Source: an uncultured Dokdonia sp. (GTDB lineage: Bacteria; Bacteroidota; Bacteroidia; Flavobacteriales; Flavobacteriaceae). From it: a stretch of 64,000 nt of DNA. The translations under genes and the position numbers were made by a program. Where the stretch lies: the NCBI RefSeq assembly GCF_937910895.1, contig NZ_CALEMI010000031.1:25759-89758 (forward strand), written 5' to 3'. Every line of letters starts with the position of its first letter. The first letter of the stretch is position 1. Shown here piece by piece: positions 23,696 to 32,826 of this stretch. Under the pieces are notes generated by a model. It made no database searches. It worked only from the letters and a program-made list of their open reading frames with translations, and had not been told where the DNA came from.

Positions 23696-24703
23696 ATGTT
23701 TTTTTCAAAATCAATAGATCCTATACAAATAGATGGCTATCAATCTTACGGAACAGCGACACATTTATATGTCATAGGTCGAGCAATAGAGGATGAAGGT
23801 GTAAACTTGGAAAAGACAGGATTTTTAGCTGCTTTTAAAAATGCATATAAACAATTTAAAAGTGATGAGTTAAGGCATACAAAACTTCGTGTGACACTTC
23901 CCAATAATCAAGTTTTTTATACAACCACAGATGCCGAAGGGTATTTTATAGTAGACCAAGAAGTCTCAGGTCTAGATCAGCATATTAATGAAGAAGGTTG
24001 GTTACAAATTACCATTAGTTTTGATGATGTTCAAAAAGACGTTGAAGTTGTTGGGAGTAATGTTTTTTATTGTCAAATGCTTATTCCGTCTAATACTGCG
24101 GAATACGGTGTGATCAGTGATATTGACGATACCATATTGCATACTGGAGTCGCTTCTCTATTAAAGTGGCGCCTTATCATCAATACAATTTTCAAGAATG
24201 TAAGTAGTAGAGTTCCCCTTAAAGGAGCGCCAGAATTATACCAAAAATTACATCTTGGTGCCTCTGGAAAAGCAGCAAATCCTATATTTTATGTGAGTAA
24301 TAGTCCGTGGAATTTGTATCGATATTTGAAATTTTTTATTCAAGATCAAAACTTTCCTAAAGGACCTATTTTATTACGTGATTTTAGAACGCCTTTTGAA
24401 AAAACACCCGTACCTGAAAAACCACACAAACAGAAAGAAGTTCGCGCTATTTTGAATGCATATCCTGATCTCAAATTCATTCTTATTGGAGACAGTGGAG
24501 AGCATGATGTTGATATTTACTTGGAGGTAGCAAAAGAATATCCAGATCAAATACTTGCGGTGTATCTCCGAAGTGTAAAATATGAAAAGAAGGTGCTTAG
24601 GGTTAAAGCGGTTTTACAGAAGTATGAAACAACACCCGCTGTACTAGTCGAAAAAAGTGTATTTGCAGAAGATCATGCTAGAAAACTAGGACTTATTAAA
24701 TAG
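23696..24703 (+). CDS. App1-like phosphatase (DUF2183)
   Basis: 335 residues. The C-terminal half is the App1 phosphatidate-phosphatase catalytic domain of HAD type: SDIDDTILHT (Asp142, Asp144, Thr146), KGAPELYQKL, FYVSNSPWNLY (about 200-210) and FILIGDSGEHDVDIY (about 262-276). The N-terminal 130 residues contain a small beta domain. The family dephosphorylates phosphatidic acid in yeast; the bacterial substrate is unknown. AAGAAGG precedes the ATG. Confidence 0.85.
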   Translation: MFFSKSIDPIQIDGYQSYGTATHLYVIGRAIEDEGVNLEKTGFLAAFKNAYKQFKSDELRHTKLRVTLPNNQVFYTTTDAEGYFIVDQEVSGLDQHINEEGWLQITISFDDVQKDVEVVGSNVFYCQMLIPSNTAEYGVISDIDDTILHTGVASLLKWRLIINTIFKNVSSRVPLKGAPELYQKLHLGASGKAANPIFYVSNSPWNLYRYLKFFIQDQNFPKGPILLRDFRTPFEKTPVPEKPHKQKEVRAILNAYPDLKFILIGDSGEHDVDIYLEVAKEYPDQILAVYLRSVKYEKKVLRVKAVLQKYETTPAVLVEKSVFAEDHARKLGLIK

Positions 24704-24755
24704 TAGATACGTTTAAGTTACAGTAAGAAACGCACACCTAAATAGAAATTATATC

Positions 24756-25370
24756 CTAAAACAATCCGTGTAGTTGGGCATCAATCTTATTGATAATTTC
24801 TCCTAAGTCTTCTGGATTATCTACAAAATTAATATTGTCTACATCTATAATAAGGAGATTTCCTTTGTTGTAATCGTGAATCCAAGCTTCATAACGCTCG
24901 TTAAGTCTACTTAAGTAATCTATACTTATAGAGTTTTCATAATCACGTCCTCGCTTATGGATTTGTGATACAAGATTAGGAATAGAACTACGTAAATAGA
25001 TCATTAAATCTGGCGCATCTACCACACTTTCCATAAGATCAAAAAGTGAACGATAGTTATGGTAATCACGATTTGTCAAAAGACCCATCGCATGTAAGTT
25101 AGGAGCAAAAATAAAAGCATCTTCGTAAATCGTGCGATCTTGTATAATACTCTTCTTGCTATTGCGAATTTCTAATAGCTGACGGAACCGACTATTCAAA
25201 AAATACACCTGTAAATTAAACGACCAACGTTCCATCTCATTGTAAAAATCATCCAGATATGGATTGTCTACAACATCCTCAAATTGCGGAGTCCATTTAT
25301 AATGTTTGGCAAGAAGTCTTGTAAGCGTTGTTTTTCCTGCTCCTATATTACCGGCGATTGCGATGTGCAT
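24756..25370 (-). CDS. Deoxynucleoside kinase
   Basis: 204 residues of the dNK family (dGK/dCK/TK2 type), which phosphorylates deoxynucleosides for salvage. P-loop IAGNIGAGKTTL (5-16), substrate loop QDRTIYEDAFIFA (about 78-90), lid-type SIPNLVSQIHKRGRDYE (about 130-146). It follows the preceding minus-strand gene by 4 bp and is probably translated from the same message. Confidence 0.9.
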   Translation of the reverse strand: MHIAIAGNIGAGKTTLTRLLAKHYKWTPQFEDVVDNPYLDDFYNEMERWSFNLQVYFLNSRFRQLLEIRNSKKSIIQDRTIYEDAFIFAPNLHAMGLLTNRDYHNYRSLFDLMESVVDAPDLMIYLRSSIPNLVSQIHKRGRDYENSISIDYLSRLNERYEAWIHDYNKGNLLIIDVDNINFVDNPEDLGEIINKIDAQLHGLF

Positions 25371-25374
25371 TAGA

Positions 25375-26163
25375 TTATTCTTTTGATAGATTGAGTCTGT
25401 ATGAGGTCAAAAATTGACTGTCGTAAATATAAAGGATTTCAGCCTTGATCGAAAACTGTTTTACCTTAATTTCTGGAATTTCAATAGGTGTAAATTCTTT
25501 TGTGTTCTTTTCTTTATAATGTAGTTTTTCATCTGAGATGACAAAGATGTGATCTTTGTATTCTGTAATATTATGTATTTGTTCTTCAGTAGGATACGAA
25601 TTTATTAAACTTCCATATACCGTGTAAGAATCTATAGTATTTTTTGTTTTTACCCAAGACACATTAAAATTACTGGTGAGTTCTAGCGCAGGCAATAATG
25701 TAGGCGGAAACTCAGTAATTACCTTATTTTGATTATAATCAAACAATTCTAGCCGTTGTATATCTGTATTAAAAATCCATAAACGTCTATCACCCGCATT
25801 AGTTGCTTGACTCACATTTCTAAAATTTTCTATAGTACTAAAATTAATGCGTCTAATCTCCGCTAAGGTATTGTCAAGAACAACAACAGTATTTGATTCT
25901 CGATAAAAAACAATGAGTTTGAGAGGGTTAATGAGATCAACACTTGTGATTTCTCCAAGGTTAAGTGCCGCAAATTCAATAACTTCTTTGCTACCTTTTT
26001 TATAAAGGGTATTTCTAGACGTATAATAGAGATTCTGAAAATTATCAGCCCCTATAAAAGTGTCTGCTTTTAAGGGACTCTCTTTTAGTTTTGTAACACT
26101 ATACGATTGTGCCAGTGTTGTACTCTGATAACATACAAAAAGGAAAAAGATTAAAACTTTCAT
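25375..26163 (-). CDS. Hypothetical secreted protein
   Basis: A longer frame reaches 26229, but the ATG at 26163 gives a clean signal peptide (MKVLIFFLFVCYQSTTLAQ), so this start (262 residues) is preferred. The mature part is strand-rich with propeller-like repeats (NLYYTSRNTLYKKG, LWIFNTDIQRLELFDYNQNK). Flavobacteria often carry such a protein next to the deoxynucleoside kinase. No function is known. Confidence 0.75.
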   Translation of the reverse strand: MKVLIFFLFVCYQSTTLAQSYSVTKLKESPLKADTFIGADNFQNLYYTSRNTLYKKGSKEVIEFAALNLGEITSVDLINPLKLIVFYRESNTVVVLDNTLAEIRRINFSTIENFRNVSQATNAGDRRLWIFNTDIQRLELFDYNQNKVITEFPPTLLPALELTSNFNVSWVKTKNTIDSYTVYGSLINSYPTEEQIHNITEYKDHIFVISDEKLHYKEKNTKEFTPIEIPEIKVKQFSIKAEILYIYDSQFLTSYRLNLSKE

Positions 26164-26236
26164 AGGAAAGGCAAAGTACAAAAATCTAGCCGTTTTAAAG
26201 TACGGGTGTCCATACTTCGAAAAAATCAATAATATA

Positions 26237-26257
26237 TCACTTTCGTGAAAGCGTATA
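26237..26257. repeat. Degenerate palindrome copy
   Basis: CACTTTCGTGAAAGCGTATA, one half of the family consensus intact, the other changed. Confidence 0.55.
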
Positions 26258-26276
26258 ACGGGTATTATCCTTCGTA

Positions 26277-26510
26277 TTAGCGGATCAATTTATATCCATA
26301 TCCTCTTACATTAACGATAGAGATAGTAGGATCTTCTTTTAGTTTTTTTAATGAAACGCCGTTTTAAAAGTTGCGAAGTAACGCGTTCAAAACGGCTAGT
26401 TGAACTAATCCCGCTTTTTTCAGCGGGATCTTAGGATTCATATTTCTAAGCCAGATTTCGTAATAAAAACATCCATGGATCTTCTGTTAAAGAAAGGTTG
26501 ATAAACGGAA
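26277..26510 (-). pseudogene. Decayed 3' fragment of a response-regulator gene, interrupted by a repeat
   Basis: Minus-strand codons from 26348 to 26277 read KKLKEDPTISIVNVRGYGYK then LIR and a stop; the intact regulator at 26726-27403 ends identically except Ala for Thr and Cys for Arg. Just upstream, about 26455-26490 encodes RSMDVFITK, also from the same gene. The 100 bp between (26349-26450) is the structured repeat copy C. So a duplicated fragment was split by the repeat. Confidence 0.8.
26349..26450 (+). repeat. Structured intergenic repeat, copy C (inserted)
   Basis: Starts TAATGAAACGCCGTTTT. It has the first two hairpins (GCCGTTTT/AAAACGGC and CCCGCTTTTTTCAGCGGG) but lacks the third. 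Both sides are remnants of one response-regulator gene, so its ends can be placed within a few bases. Confidence 0.7.
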
Positions 26511-26519
26511 AGTTCTAAA

Positions 26520-26677
26520 AAAAATAAAAGGTATTAAGCCCAGAGCAAGCTCTGGATACTAAAAATTGACCCAAGGGTTGAAGTATTGAACCATAGATCC
26601 CGCTTTCAGCGGGATTAGTTCAACCACCTATTTTGTATGTGTCTTTCAGACTTTACAAAACAGCATTTCACTAATAA
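26520..26677 (-). repeat. Structured intergenic repeat, copy B
   Basis: Inverted relative to copies A and C. All three hairpins are present, including CCCGCTTTCAGCGGG and CCAGAGCAAGCTCTGG. Copies B and C bracket the remnant, giving a symmetrical arrangement around 26450-26520. Confidence 0.75.
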
Positions 26678-26725
26678 ACAGAAAAAGTTTTATTTTTTGT
26701 GAGAACAACCACCTCTTTTATGGGA

Positions 26726-27403
26726 TTAGCAGATCAGTTTGTATCCATATCCTCTTACATTAACGATAGAGATTGCGGGATCTTCTTTGAGTTTTTTACG
26801 TAGTTTCGTGATAAAGACATCCATAGAACGACCATTAAAAAAATCATCATCACCCCATAATTTTTTGAGGATGAGGGAGCGGTCGAGGACTTGGTTTTTG
26901 TTTTTATACAGATGGAACAACAGATGTGCTTCACGATGCGTAAGGTTTTGTTCGCTTTCGCGAAAGCGTAATACCTGTTTTGGAAATTCAAAAATATATT
27001 CTCCTATTTTTAAAGTGTCTGCATTTTTCTGTTCCAGACTTCTATTGAGTAAATTATTGATACGAACAATTAATTCTTCAATGCTAAATGGTTTCTTTAA
27101 ATAATCATTCCCACCAATACTAAATCCTTCGACTACATCTGCCGTTTGAGATTTTGCAGTGAGAAATATAATAGGAACTGTATCATCCAATTTGCGTATT
27201 TCTTTGGCAACTGTAAAGCCGTCCATTTTGGGCATCATCACATCTAGCACGATAATGGCTGGCTGATCATCTATATACGTTTGAAGTGCTTGTTGCCCAT
27301 CAATACATAAAGTAACATCAAAATCACGCGTTTCTAGACTTTCTTTTACGATTTGACCTAACGCAGGTTCATCTTCGGCAAGCACTAATTTTATTTTAGA
27401 CAT
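26726..27403 (-). CDS. OmpR-family response regulator
   Basis: 225 residues: a receiver domain (acidic Asp11, phosphoacceptor Asp54 in IIVLDVMMPKMDG, Thr82, Lys104 in YLKKPF), then a winged-helix DNA-binding domain (ENQNLTHREAHLL-like segment to the C-terminal VRGYGYKLIC). Its start overlaps the histidine kinase stop by 8 nt. A genomic palindrome at 26954-26967 is read in frame as FRES in the turn opening the DNA-binding domain. Confidence 0.93.
   Translation of the reverse strand: MSKIKLVLAEDEPALGQIVKESLETRDFDVTLCIDGQQALQTYIDDQPAIIVLDVMMPKMDGFTVAKEIRKLDDTVPIIFLTAKSQTADVVEGFSIGGNDYLKKPFSIEELIVRINNLLNRSLEQKNADTLKIGEYIFEFPKQVLRFRESEQNLTHREAHLLFHLYKNKNQVLDRSLILKKLWGDDDFFNGRSMDVFITKLRKKLKEDPAISIVNVRGYGYKLIC
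26954..26967. repeat. Palindrome inside the response-regulator gene
   Basis: Perfect core, flanked symmetrically (CGCTTTCGCGAAAGCG, 26953-26968), read as F-R-E-S on the minus strand. Confidence 0.9.
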
Positions 27404-29003
27404 AAGGCAAAAGAATTTTAAATTGGGTTGGATTCGTCTCTACAACAATACTACCTTCATGTTTTTCTATAATGACTTTGGTATAATAAAGTCCTATGCC
27501 AAAACCTTTTACATCATGCGTATTTCCTTTGGGAACACGATAAAATTTCTCAAAAATCTGAGCTACTTGCATTTTTGTAAGGGTATTTCCTGAATCTGAA
27601 ATCATAATTTCCACGCCAGATTTTAACTTCTGGATAGCTATTTTTATAGTATCTCCACCATATTTTATAGCATTATCTACTACATTATCCAATGCGTTTT
27701 CTATATGAAACGCATCTATAGAAATCCAAATATTTTCTTCTTTTGGTTTAAAAAGAAGGTTCTTTTCTGTATGTGTAGCTACATATTTTTGATGGATGGT
27801 TTCCAGAAGTGCAACCATGTTTGTTTCTTGTTTGTTGAGTGCTAATGCTTCACTATTTATAGTGGCCGTTTCTAGAAGTTTCTCTACCATCTCGTTGAGC
27901 TTAGTCACTTGTTGCGATGACATTTCTACATATTTTTTTGTTTTCTCCATATCATTTGTATCATTAAAATGTTGGATGCTTTCCATGGCAACACCTATAG
28001 TGGCAATAGGCGTTTTAAACTCATGTGTCATATTACTGATAAAATCATTCTTAATTTCGGCAAGCTGTTTTTGTTGTTGTATGATGTGGAGTAAGTAGAG
28101 CAAACTACCAATCACCGCACCTAGTAAAAAAATGGAGAGGATGATGCCTAGAAGATTTCGTTTTAAAACAACACCTGCAATATTTTGAACACCCGCTTTT
28201 AAAATACTTTCTTTAGGGAGCAAGAGAGAACTAGAGGTTACAACAACCTCATTTGTCAACAACTCAACTTTATTGTTATGTATAGTGTCTTGATAAGAGA
28301 TATTATACTCGCTACGGATATTTTTTCTAGAGAGTTCATTAGAAAATAAAGAATCTATAGCGGGAATATCTACAGTGTCATCACTAAAAGAGAGTACAAT
28401 TCTAGTGGTTAAATCCTGAAGTGCATTTGTGCGTAAAGAATCTCCTACAATAGGAATTCCAAATCTATATACAGTATCATTTTGTTGTTTATTATGTAGT
28501 CTTTTTATGAGGGTGTCAATATTTTTTCCATTGGTATTTTTTATGGTAAGTGAACTCTCAGGTTGAAGAGAATCTTTTCTGTACCGCTCTCTTTGGTATG
28601 AAGTTAAAGACTTCGAAGAATGTTGTATGATAGAATCTATTTCTTGAGAAGTAGCGCCTTCTATGGTGAGATAATCTCCAGATACTATAGAGTCTGTAAT
28701 AATGATAGATGCTAGATTCCCTTGAGTACCTTTTGAAGTACGTTCTGTGAAACTTTTAAAGCGATTAGATTTAAAAAAGTCTTCAGGATCTGTCCCATTA
28801 CCAAAAAAACCTAATGTATTTTGAGCTGCTTTATTTTCATAATAAATACTTACTGCATTGTCCAAACTAGTTTGTACATCGTTCACAAGCTGTTGTTTGC
28901 CAACTTGATAGTTTTTGTAATTCCAATATACTTGTATGGCAAGCGTAATGAGTATCACAGCGCTTATAAAGTATAGGATGGTTTTGTAATTTCTTTCTTG
29001 CAT
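27396..29003 (-). CDS. Sensor histidine kinase
   Basis: 535 residues. One membrane helix near residues 9-27, a periplasmic sensor region to about 280, a second helix (about 284-306), then HisKA (MTHEFKTPIATI, His327) and HATPase_c with N-box DNVVDNAIKYG, G1 SDSGNT and GFGIGLYYTKVI. The periplasmic part has no recognisable sensor fold. It partners the downstream-overlapping regulator gene and is divergent from the TlpA/GLPGLI cluster, which it may control (inference). Confidence 0.93.
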   Translation of the reverse strand: MQERNYKTILYFISAVILITLAIQVYWNYKNYQVGKQQLVNDVQTSLDNAVSIYYENKAAQNTLGFFGNGTDPEDFFKSNRFKSFTERTSKGTQGNLASIIITDSIVSGDYLTIEGATSQEIDSIIQHSSKSLTSYQRERYRKDSLQPESSLTIKNTNGKNIDTLIKRLHNKQQNDTVYRFGIPIVGDSLRTNALQDLTTRIVLSFSDDTVDIPAIDSLFSNELSRKNIRSEYNISYQDTIHNNKVELLTNEVVVTSSSLLLPKESILKAGVQNIAGVVLKRNLLGIILSIFLLGAVIGSLLYLLHIIQQQKQLAEIKNDFISNMTHEFKTPIATIGVAMESIQHFNDTNDMEKTKKYVEMSSQQVTKLNEMVEKLLETATINSEALALNKQETNMVALLETIHQKYVATHTEKNLLFKPKEENIWISIDAFHIENALDNVVDNAIKYGGDTIKIAIQKLKSGVEIMISDSGNTLTKMQVAQIFEKFYRVPKGNTHDVKGFGIGLYYTKVIIEKHEGSIVVETNPTQFKILLPYV

Positions 29004-29182
29004 ACTTCAAAAGTAGGTGGTTCAACCCTTGTAAAAAAATCGGTTAACACACGTTAACGTTGGTTAACGTAAATACAGATTCAAGATATGCAAATTTGTA
29101 GTGTTGAAAATGTATAACCACAAAACAAACCATGAGAAGGTTAATTATTCAAAAAGCCTTTCTACAGCACAAACATACTCTT

Positions 29183-30319
29183 ATGAAATCCATGTATTCC
29201 ATCCTATTCCTTTTTAGTCTACTCTTATTAAATGTTTCTTGTGAAGAAGAAAAGCAGGTGTTTGAGATTACAGCACAATTAGATGGATTCACAGAAAACG
29301 CAGTTGTAACCTTAATAGACGGTGTAAGCTCAAAAGAAATTGCAACCACACAAATTAAAAATAGAGCATTTGTGTTTTCTGGATACCTATCTAATACACC
29401 TACTTCCTTAAACATCTTAATTAAAGAAGACGACCATAATACGAGTATCACCTCTTTATTTATCGCTAATGAAAAGATAAACATACAGGGCGATAAAAAA
29501 GATTTTCCAGACAACTTACAAATTTTAGGATCACCACATCAAGCGCTTAAAACGGAATTAGCACAAAAAACAACGGCTTTAAATGACAGCTATGATGAGG
29601 AGATTCAGAAGATGATAGCAAAGCGTCAAGCAAATATGTGGAATGATAGTTTGCAAACCGTGTATTGGGGGAAGAATGGTGTTTTTGAAACTATTGACAA
29701 TGAGATTCTAGCAATTAAAAAAGAATTCATAGAAGAAAACATCAACACCTATTATGGACTAAAAGTGCTTGCCAGCACTAAGAATAATCTATCAAAAGCA
29801 TTTATCACTTCTCAGTTACAACAATTACAACCAACATATAAAGAGACAGAATATGTACACGTCATTGAAACTTTTCTAAATAATGAACCGCTCGCAAAAA
29901 ATGATTTCTTATATGATTTTGAAGCTGAAAATCAAGAAGGACAGATAGTTCAATTTTCAGATCATTTTGACAGTAAAAAATACGTGCTGTTAGAATTTTC
30001 ATCACCACATTGTGGGTGGTGTAAAAAAGCATTGCCAGAAATAAAAAAGCTTGCTAACCAGAAGTCAACAACATTAACGATTGTAACTCTTAATGTAGAA
30101 AATGATAAAGACGATTGGATCAAAACCAGCAAAGAAAACAAGGTGAACTGGACAAGCCTTTGGAATGAAAAAGGAAGAAATAGTGATGCATTTACAAAAT
30201 ATAGAGTGGCTGGGACACCCACCTATGTGCTCTTTAATCAAGAAGGCAAAATGATAAAAAAATGGACAGGATATGATGAAAACCTTATTCAGGATATAGA
30301 AGCACATTTTACATTATAG
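29183..30319 (+). CDS. TlpA-like thiol-disulfide lipoprotein with DUF4369-type N-terminus
   Basis: The frame opens at 29132, but the ATG at 29183 starts a proper lipoprotein signal (MKSMYSILFLFSLLLLNVSC). About 100 residues of DUF4369-like beta domain (FEITAQLDGFTENAVVTLID) follow. The C-terminal thioredoxin domain has LLEFSSPHCGWCKKALPEI with CGWC at about 277-280 and the cis-Pro VAGTPTYVLF. It should act in the periplasm as a reductant or isomerase. First gene of the forward cluster. Confidence 0.87.
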   Translation: MKSMYSILFLFSLLLLNVSCEEEKQVFEITAQLDGFTENAVVTLIDGVSSKEIATTQIKNRAFVFSGYLSNTPTSLNILIKEDDHNTSITSLFIANEKINIQGDKKDFPDNLQILGSPHQALKTELAQKTTALNDSYDEEIQKMIAKRQANMWNDSLQTVYWGKNGVFETIDNEILAIKKEFIEENINTYYGLKVLASTKNNLSKAFITSQLQQLQPTYKETEYVHVIETFLNNEPLAKNDFLYDFEAENQEGQIVQFSDHFDSKKYVLLEFSSPHCGWCKKALPEIKKLANQKSTTLTIVTLNVENDKDDWIKTSKENKVNWTSLWNEKGRNSDAFTKYRVAGTPTYVLFNQEGKMIKKWTGYDENLIQDIEAHFTL

Positions 30320-30362
30320 AACAAAAATCACATTTAATAATAAAACCTAAAAACAAAACAGT

Positions 30363-30887
30363 ATGAAAACTCTAATAACCATGATCGTAACTTTATGTAT
30401 TACTGCAACAACCTTTGCACAAACCGTTACAGAAAAAGAAACCATTATTAACATAAGCCCTAAAGAGCGCAAACAAATTCAAGAAGTAAAAGAATTGATT
30501 TTGGACCTTTCTGAGAATTTGAGTACATCATTACAAGAAAAAGAAGCACTAAGTAAAAATGATATTGATACCTTAAAGAAATTACTCGAGGCTATAGATG
30601 AGAAGTATGAAGGTCAAAAATTACACAAAGAAATCGTGATAAAAACCGATGATCCTTCAAAAAATATGTCTATCTCGTATGCGTTTTCTATAGATAGCGA
30701 TGACGAAAAAGAAACAATTGAAGGAATAAAAGATCTTGATTTGAGTGAATTAAAAGAAAAACTGAACAAACTCTCTATTTCTATAAGTGAGAGTGACGCC
30801 ATACAATTGCTTGTCAAAAAACTCAAGGAAAAAGAAATGATTATGGTGAAGGAGACAGAAGAAAAAGAAGAAAAAACAAAGCATTAA
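30363..30887 (+). CDS. Hypothetical secreted protein, charged and helical
   Basis: 174 residues. Signal peptide MKTLITMIVTLCITATTFAQ. The mature part is rich in Lys and Glu, with long amphipathic stretches (LILDLSENLSTSLQEKEALS) and no Cys. It lies between the TlpA-like gene and two GLPGLI genes in one direction with short gaps. No family recognised. Confidence 0.7.
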   Translation: MKTLITMIVTLCITATTFAQTVTEKETIINISPKERKQIQEVKELILDLSENLSTSLQEKEALSKNDIDTLKKLLEAIDEKYEGQKLHKEIVIKTDDPSKNMSISYAFSIDSDDEKETIEGIKDLDLSELKEKLNKLSISISESDAIQLLVKKLKEKEMIMVKETEEKEEKTKH

Positions 30888-30911
30888 AAAATTATATAAC
30901 TTTACCAGATT

Positions 30912-31742
30912 ATGAAAAATATCATTTTATTTATTTTAGTATTCGCTTTCGCGAAAGCGAACTCACAAAGCATCCAAGGGGTAGCTACATACCAAACTCA
31001 ACGTCATGTAGACATAAAAATGGATAGCACCTCTGGTATGAACGACGAAATGCAAAAAAGCATTCAAGAGCAATTACGAAAGCAATTCCAAAAAGAATAT
31101 ACGTTGTCTTTTAATGAAGCCGAAGCTATTTGGAAAGAAGAAGCATCACTCGATAAGCCACAAGCACCATCAAGCAGTGGGATTAGCATTATTGTGAGTG
31201 GTAGCAGCGATGTTTTATATCAAAACATCAAAAAACAGTCATATACACAACAAAGTGACCTCATGGGTAAACAGTTTCTTGTAGAAGATACGCTTAAAAA
31301 ACCCGAATGGAAGTTAGAGAAGGAAACTAAAAATATAGGGCAATATACCTGCTTTAAAGCGACACTTACAGAAGAGACAGAAGAACGATCTTTTCAAAGC
31401 GTAAATGGAGAAGAAGGAGAAGAGGTAGAAAAAATAACAAAAGTGACAACAGCTTGGTATACGCTAGATATTCCTATACAACACGGTCCAGATGAATTTT
31501 GGGGATTACCAGGACTTATATTAGAAGTGAATGATGGAAAGGTGTCTATGATGTGTACCCAAGTTGTGATCAACCCTAAGGATGGAGTTTCTTTAGAGAT
31601 TCCGACAAAAGGGAAGAAGGTCAATCAGGAAGAATATGATAAAATCTCTGAAGAGAAAGCAAAAGAAATGATGGAGCGTTATAATGGCGGAGGAAGAAAA
31701 AAAGGAGATGGAAGTACGTTCTCCATTAAAATAGGAGGATAA
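30912..31742 (+). CDS. GLPGLI family protein 1
   Basis: 276 residues. Family signature DEFWGLPGLILEVND (about 195-209), preceded by the conserved AWYTLDIPIQHGP. The mature protein is secreted; family function unknown, often near TonB-dependent receptors. The signal peptide MKNIILFILVFAFAKANSQS contains the genomic palindrome (30945-30958) that encodes AFAKA at residues 12-16, placing a Lys between the hydrophobic core and the cleavage region. That is unusual. Confidence 0.88.
   Translation: MKNIILFILVFAFAKANSQSIQGVATYQTQRHVDIKMDSTSGMNDEMQKSIQEQLRKQFQKEYTLSFNEAEAIWKEEASLDKPQAPSSSGISIIVSGSSDVLYQNIKKQSYTQQSDLMGKQFLVEDTLKKPEWKLEKETKNIGQYTCFKATLTEETEERSFQSVNGEEGEEVEKITKVTTAWYTLDIPIQHGPDEFWGLPGLILEVNDGKVSMMCTQVVINPKDGVSLEIPTKGKKVNQEEYDKISEEKAKEMMERYNGGGRKKGDGSTFSIKIGG
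30945..30958. repeat. Palindrome inside a signal-peptide coding sequence
   Basis: Perfect core within the symmetric TTCGCTTTCGCGAAAGCGAA (30942-30961). Confidence 0.92.
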
Positions 31743-31837
31743 ACGAAATTGCTTCAAATCATAAAGTATTCTTAAAAAAAATAAGTCGCCTGAACTTTGA
31801 TTTAAATTTATAGTCTAAGGTTTAAATTCATAAAATT

Positions 31838-32746
31838 ATGATTCTTAAAAATATGCGATGTGCAGTAATACTCGTGATAAGCTTGTTTGCACTCACTACT
31901 TCGGCACAAGAAGTAAAAGGGGTTGCCACATACCAAACAAAAACAACAATGGATATGTCTCGTTTCTCAAGAGATGGACAACAAATGACAGAGCAGCGTA
32001 AAAAGCAGATTATGGAACGTATGAAAAACTTCTTAGAAAAAGAGTTTACACTTACGTTTACAAAAAACGAATCTTTTTATAAAGAAGAAGAGAAGTTAGC
32101 AACACCAGGACAAGGCGGAGGTGGTCGCTGGGGTGGAGGTTTTACACAAGGCGGTATTTATAAAAATACAGATCAAAATGCCTATGCTCAAGAGAATAAT
32201 ATGTTTGGCAAGGTCTTTTTGATTAAGGATACGATTAATAACCTAGAATGGGAACTTGTAAAAGAGAGTAAAATGATAGGGCAGTATCCAGTTTTTAAAG
32301 CCGTTGCTACAAGAGATATTGAGCAAAACATTTGGAGCAGAATGGGGCGTCGTGCTAGAGATGCGCAAAAAGCTAGAGAAAAAGAAGATGATACGCTTAA
32401 AACTGCAAGTACAGAAGATAAGGTAGCAGAAAAGCCTGAACCTAAAACAGAAACCATTATTGCATGGTACACTCCTATGATTCCTGCAAGTCATGGTCCA
32501 GATGAGTTTGGAGGTCTTCCAGGATTGATACTAGAGCTCAATACTAACAATACAACTATGCTTTGTACAAAAGTAGTATTGAACCCAAAAGAAGAAATTG
32601 TTATTGAAGTTCCTGAAAAAGGAAAAAAAGTAACAAGAGAAGAATACCAAAAAATTGTAGATGAAAAGGCAAAAGAAATGTCTGAGCGTTACGGAGGAGG
32701 GAATCGTCGTGGAGATGGTGGTGGTAGAGGGAGATTTGGTGGATAG
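31838..32746 (+). CDS. GLPGLI family protein 2
   Basis: 302 residues. Signal peptide MILKNMRCAVILVISLFALTTSAQ, signature DEFGGLPGLILELNT (about 224-238), and the same overall order as GLPGLI protein 1 (EVKGVATYQTKT start, KGKKVTREEYQK end), so the two are tandem paralogues. It adds a basic/acidic insert around residues 170-205 (RMGRRARDAQKAREKEDD) and a Gly/Arg-rich tail. Confidence 0.88.
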   Translation: MILKNMRCAVILVISLFALTTSAQEVKGVATYQTKTTMDMSRFSRDGQQMTEQRKKQIMERMKNFLEKEFTLTFTKNESFYKEEEKLATPGQGGGGRWGGGFTQGGIYKNTDQNAYAQENNMFGKVFLIKDTINNLEWELVKESKMIGQYPVFKAVATRDIEQNIWSRMGRRARDAQKAREKEDDTLKTASTEDKVAEKPEPKTETIIAWYTPMIPASHGPDEFGGLPGLILELNTNNTTMLCTKVVLNPKEEIVIEVPEKGKKVTREEYQKIVDEKAKEMSERYGGGNRRGDGGGRGRFGG

Positions 32747-32826
32747 CCAATCGTTTACAACATATAATTAACAAAGTAAAAACACCAAGATAATACCATC
32801 TTGGGTAACCAACCAACAGATTCAAA

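Noticed and set aside
26277..26690. Insertion sequence between the secreted protein and response regulator
   Set aside because: No transposase frame or terminal inverted repeats; the region is explained by a gene remnant and two structured repeats.
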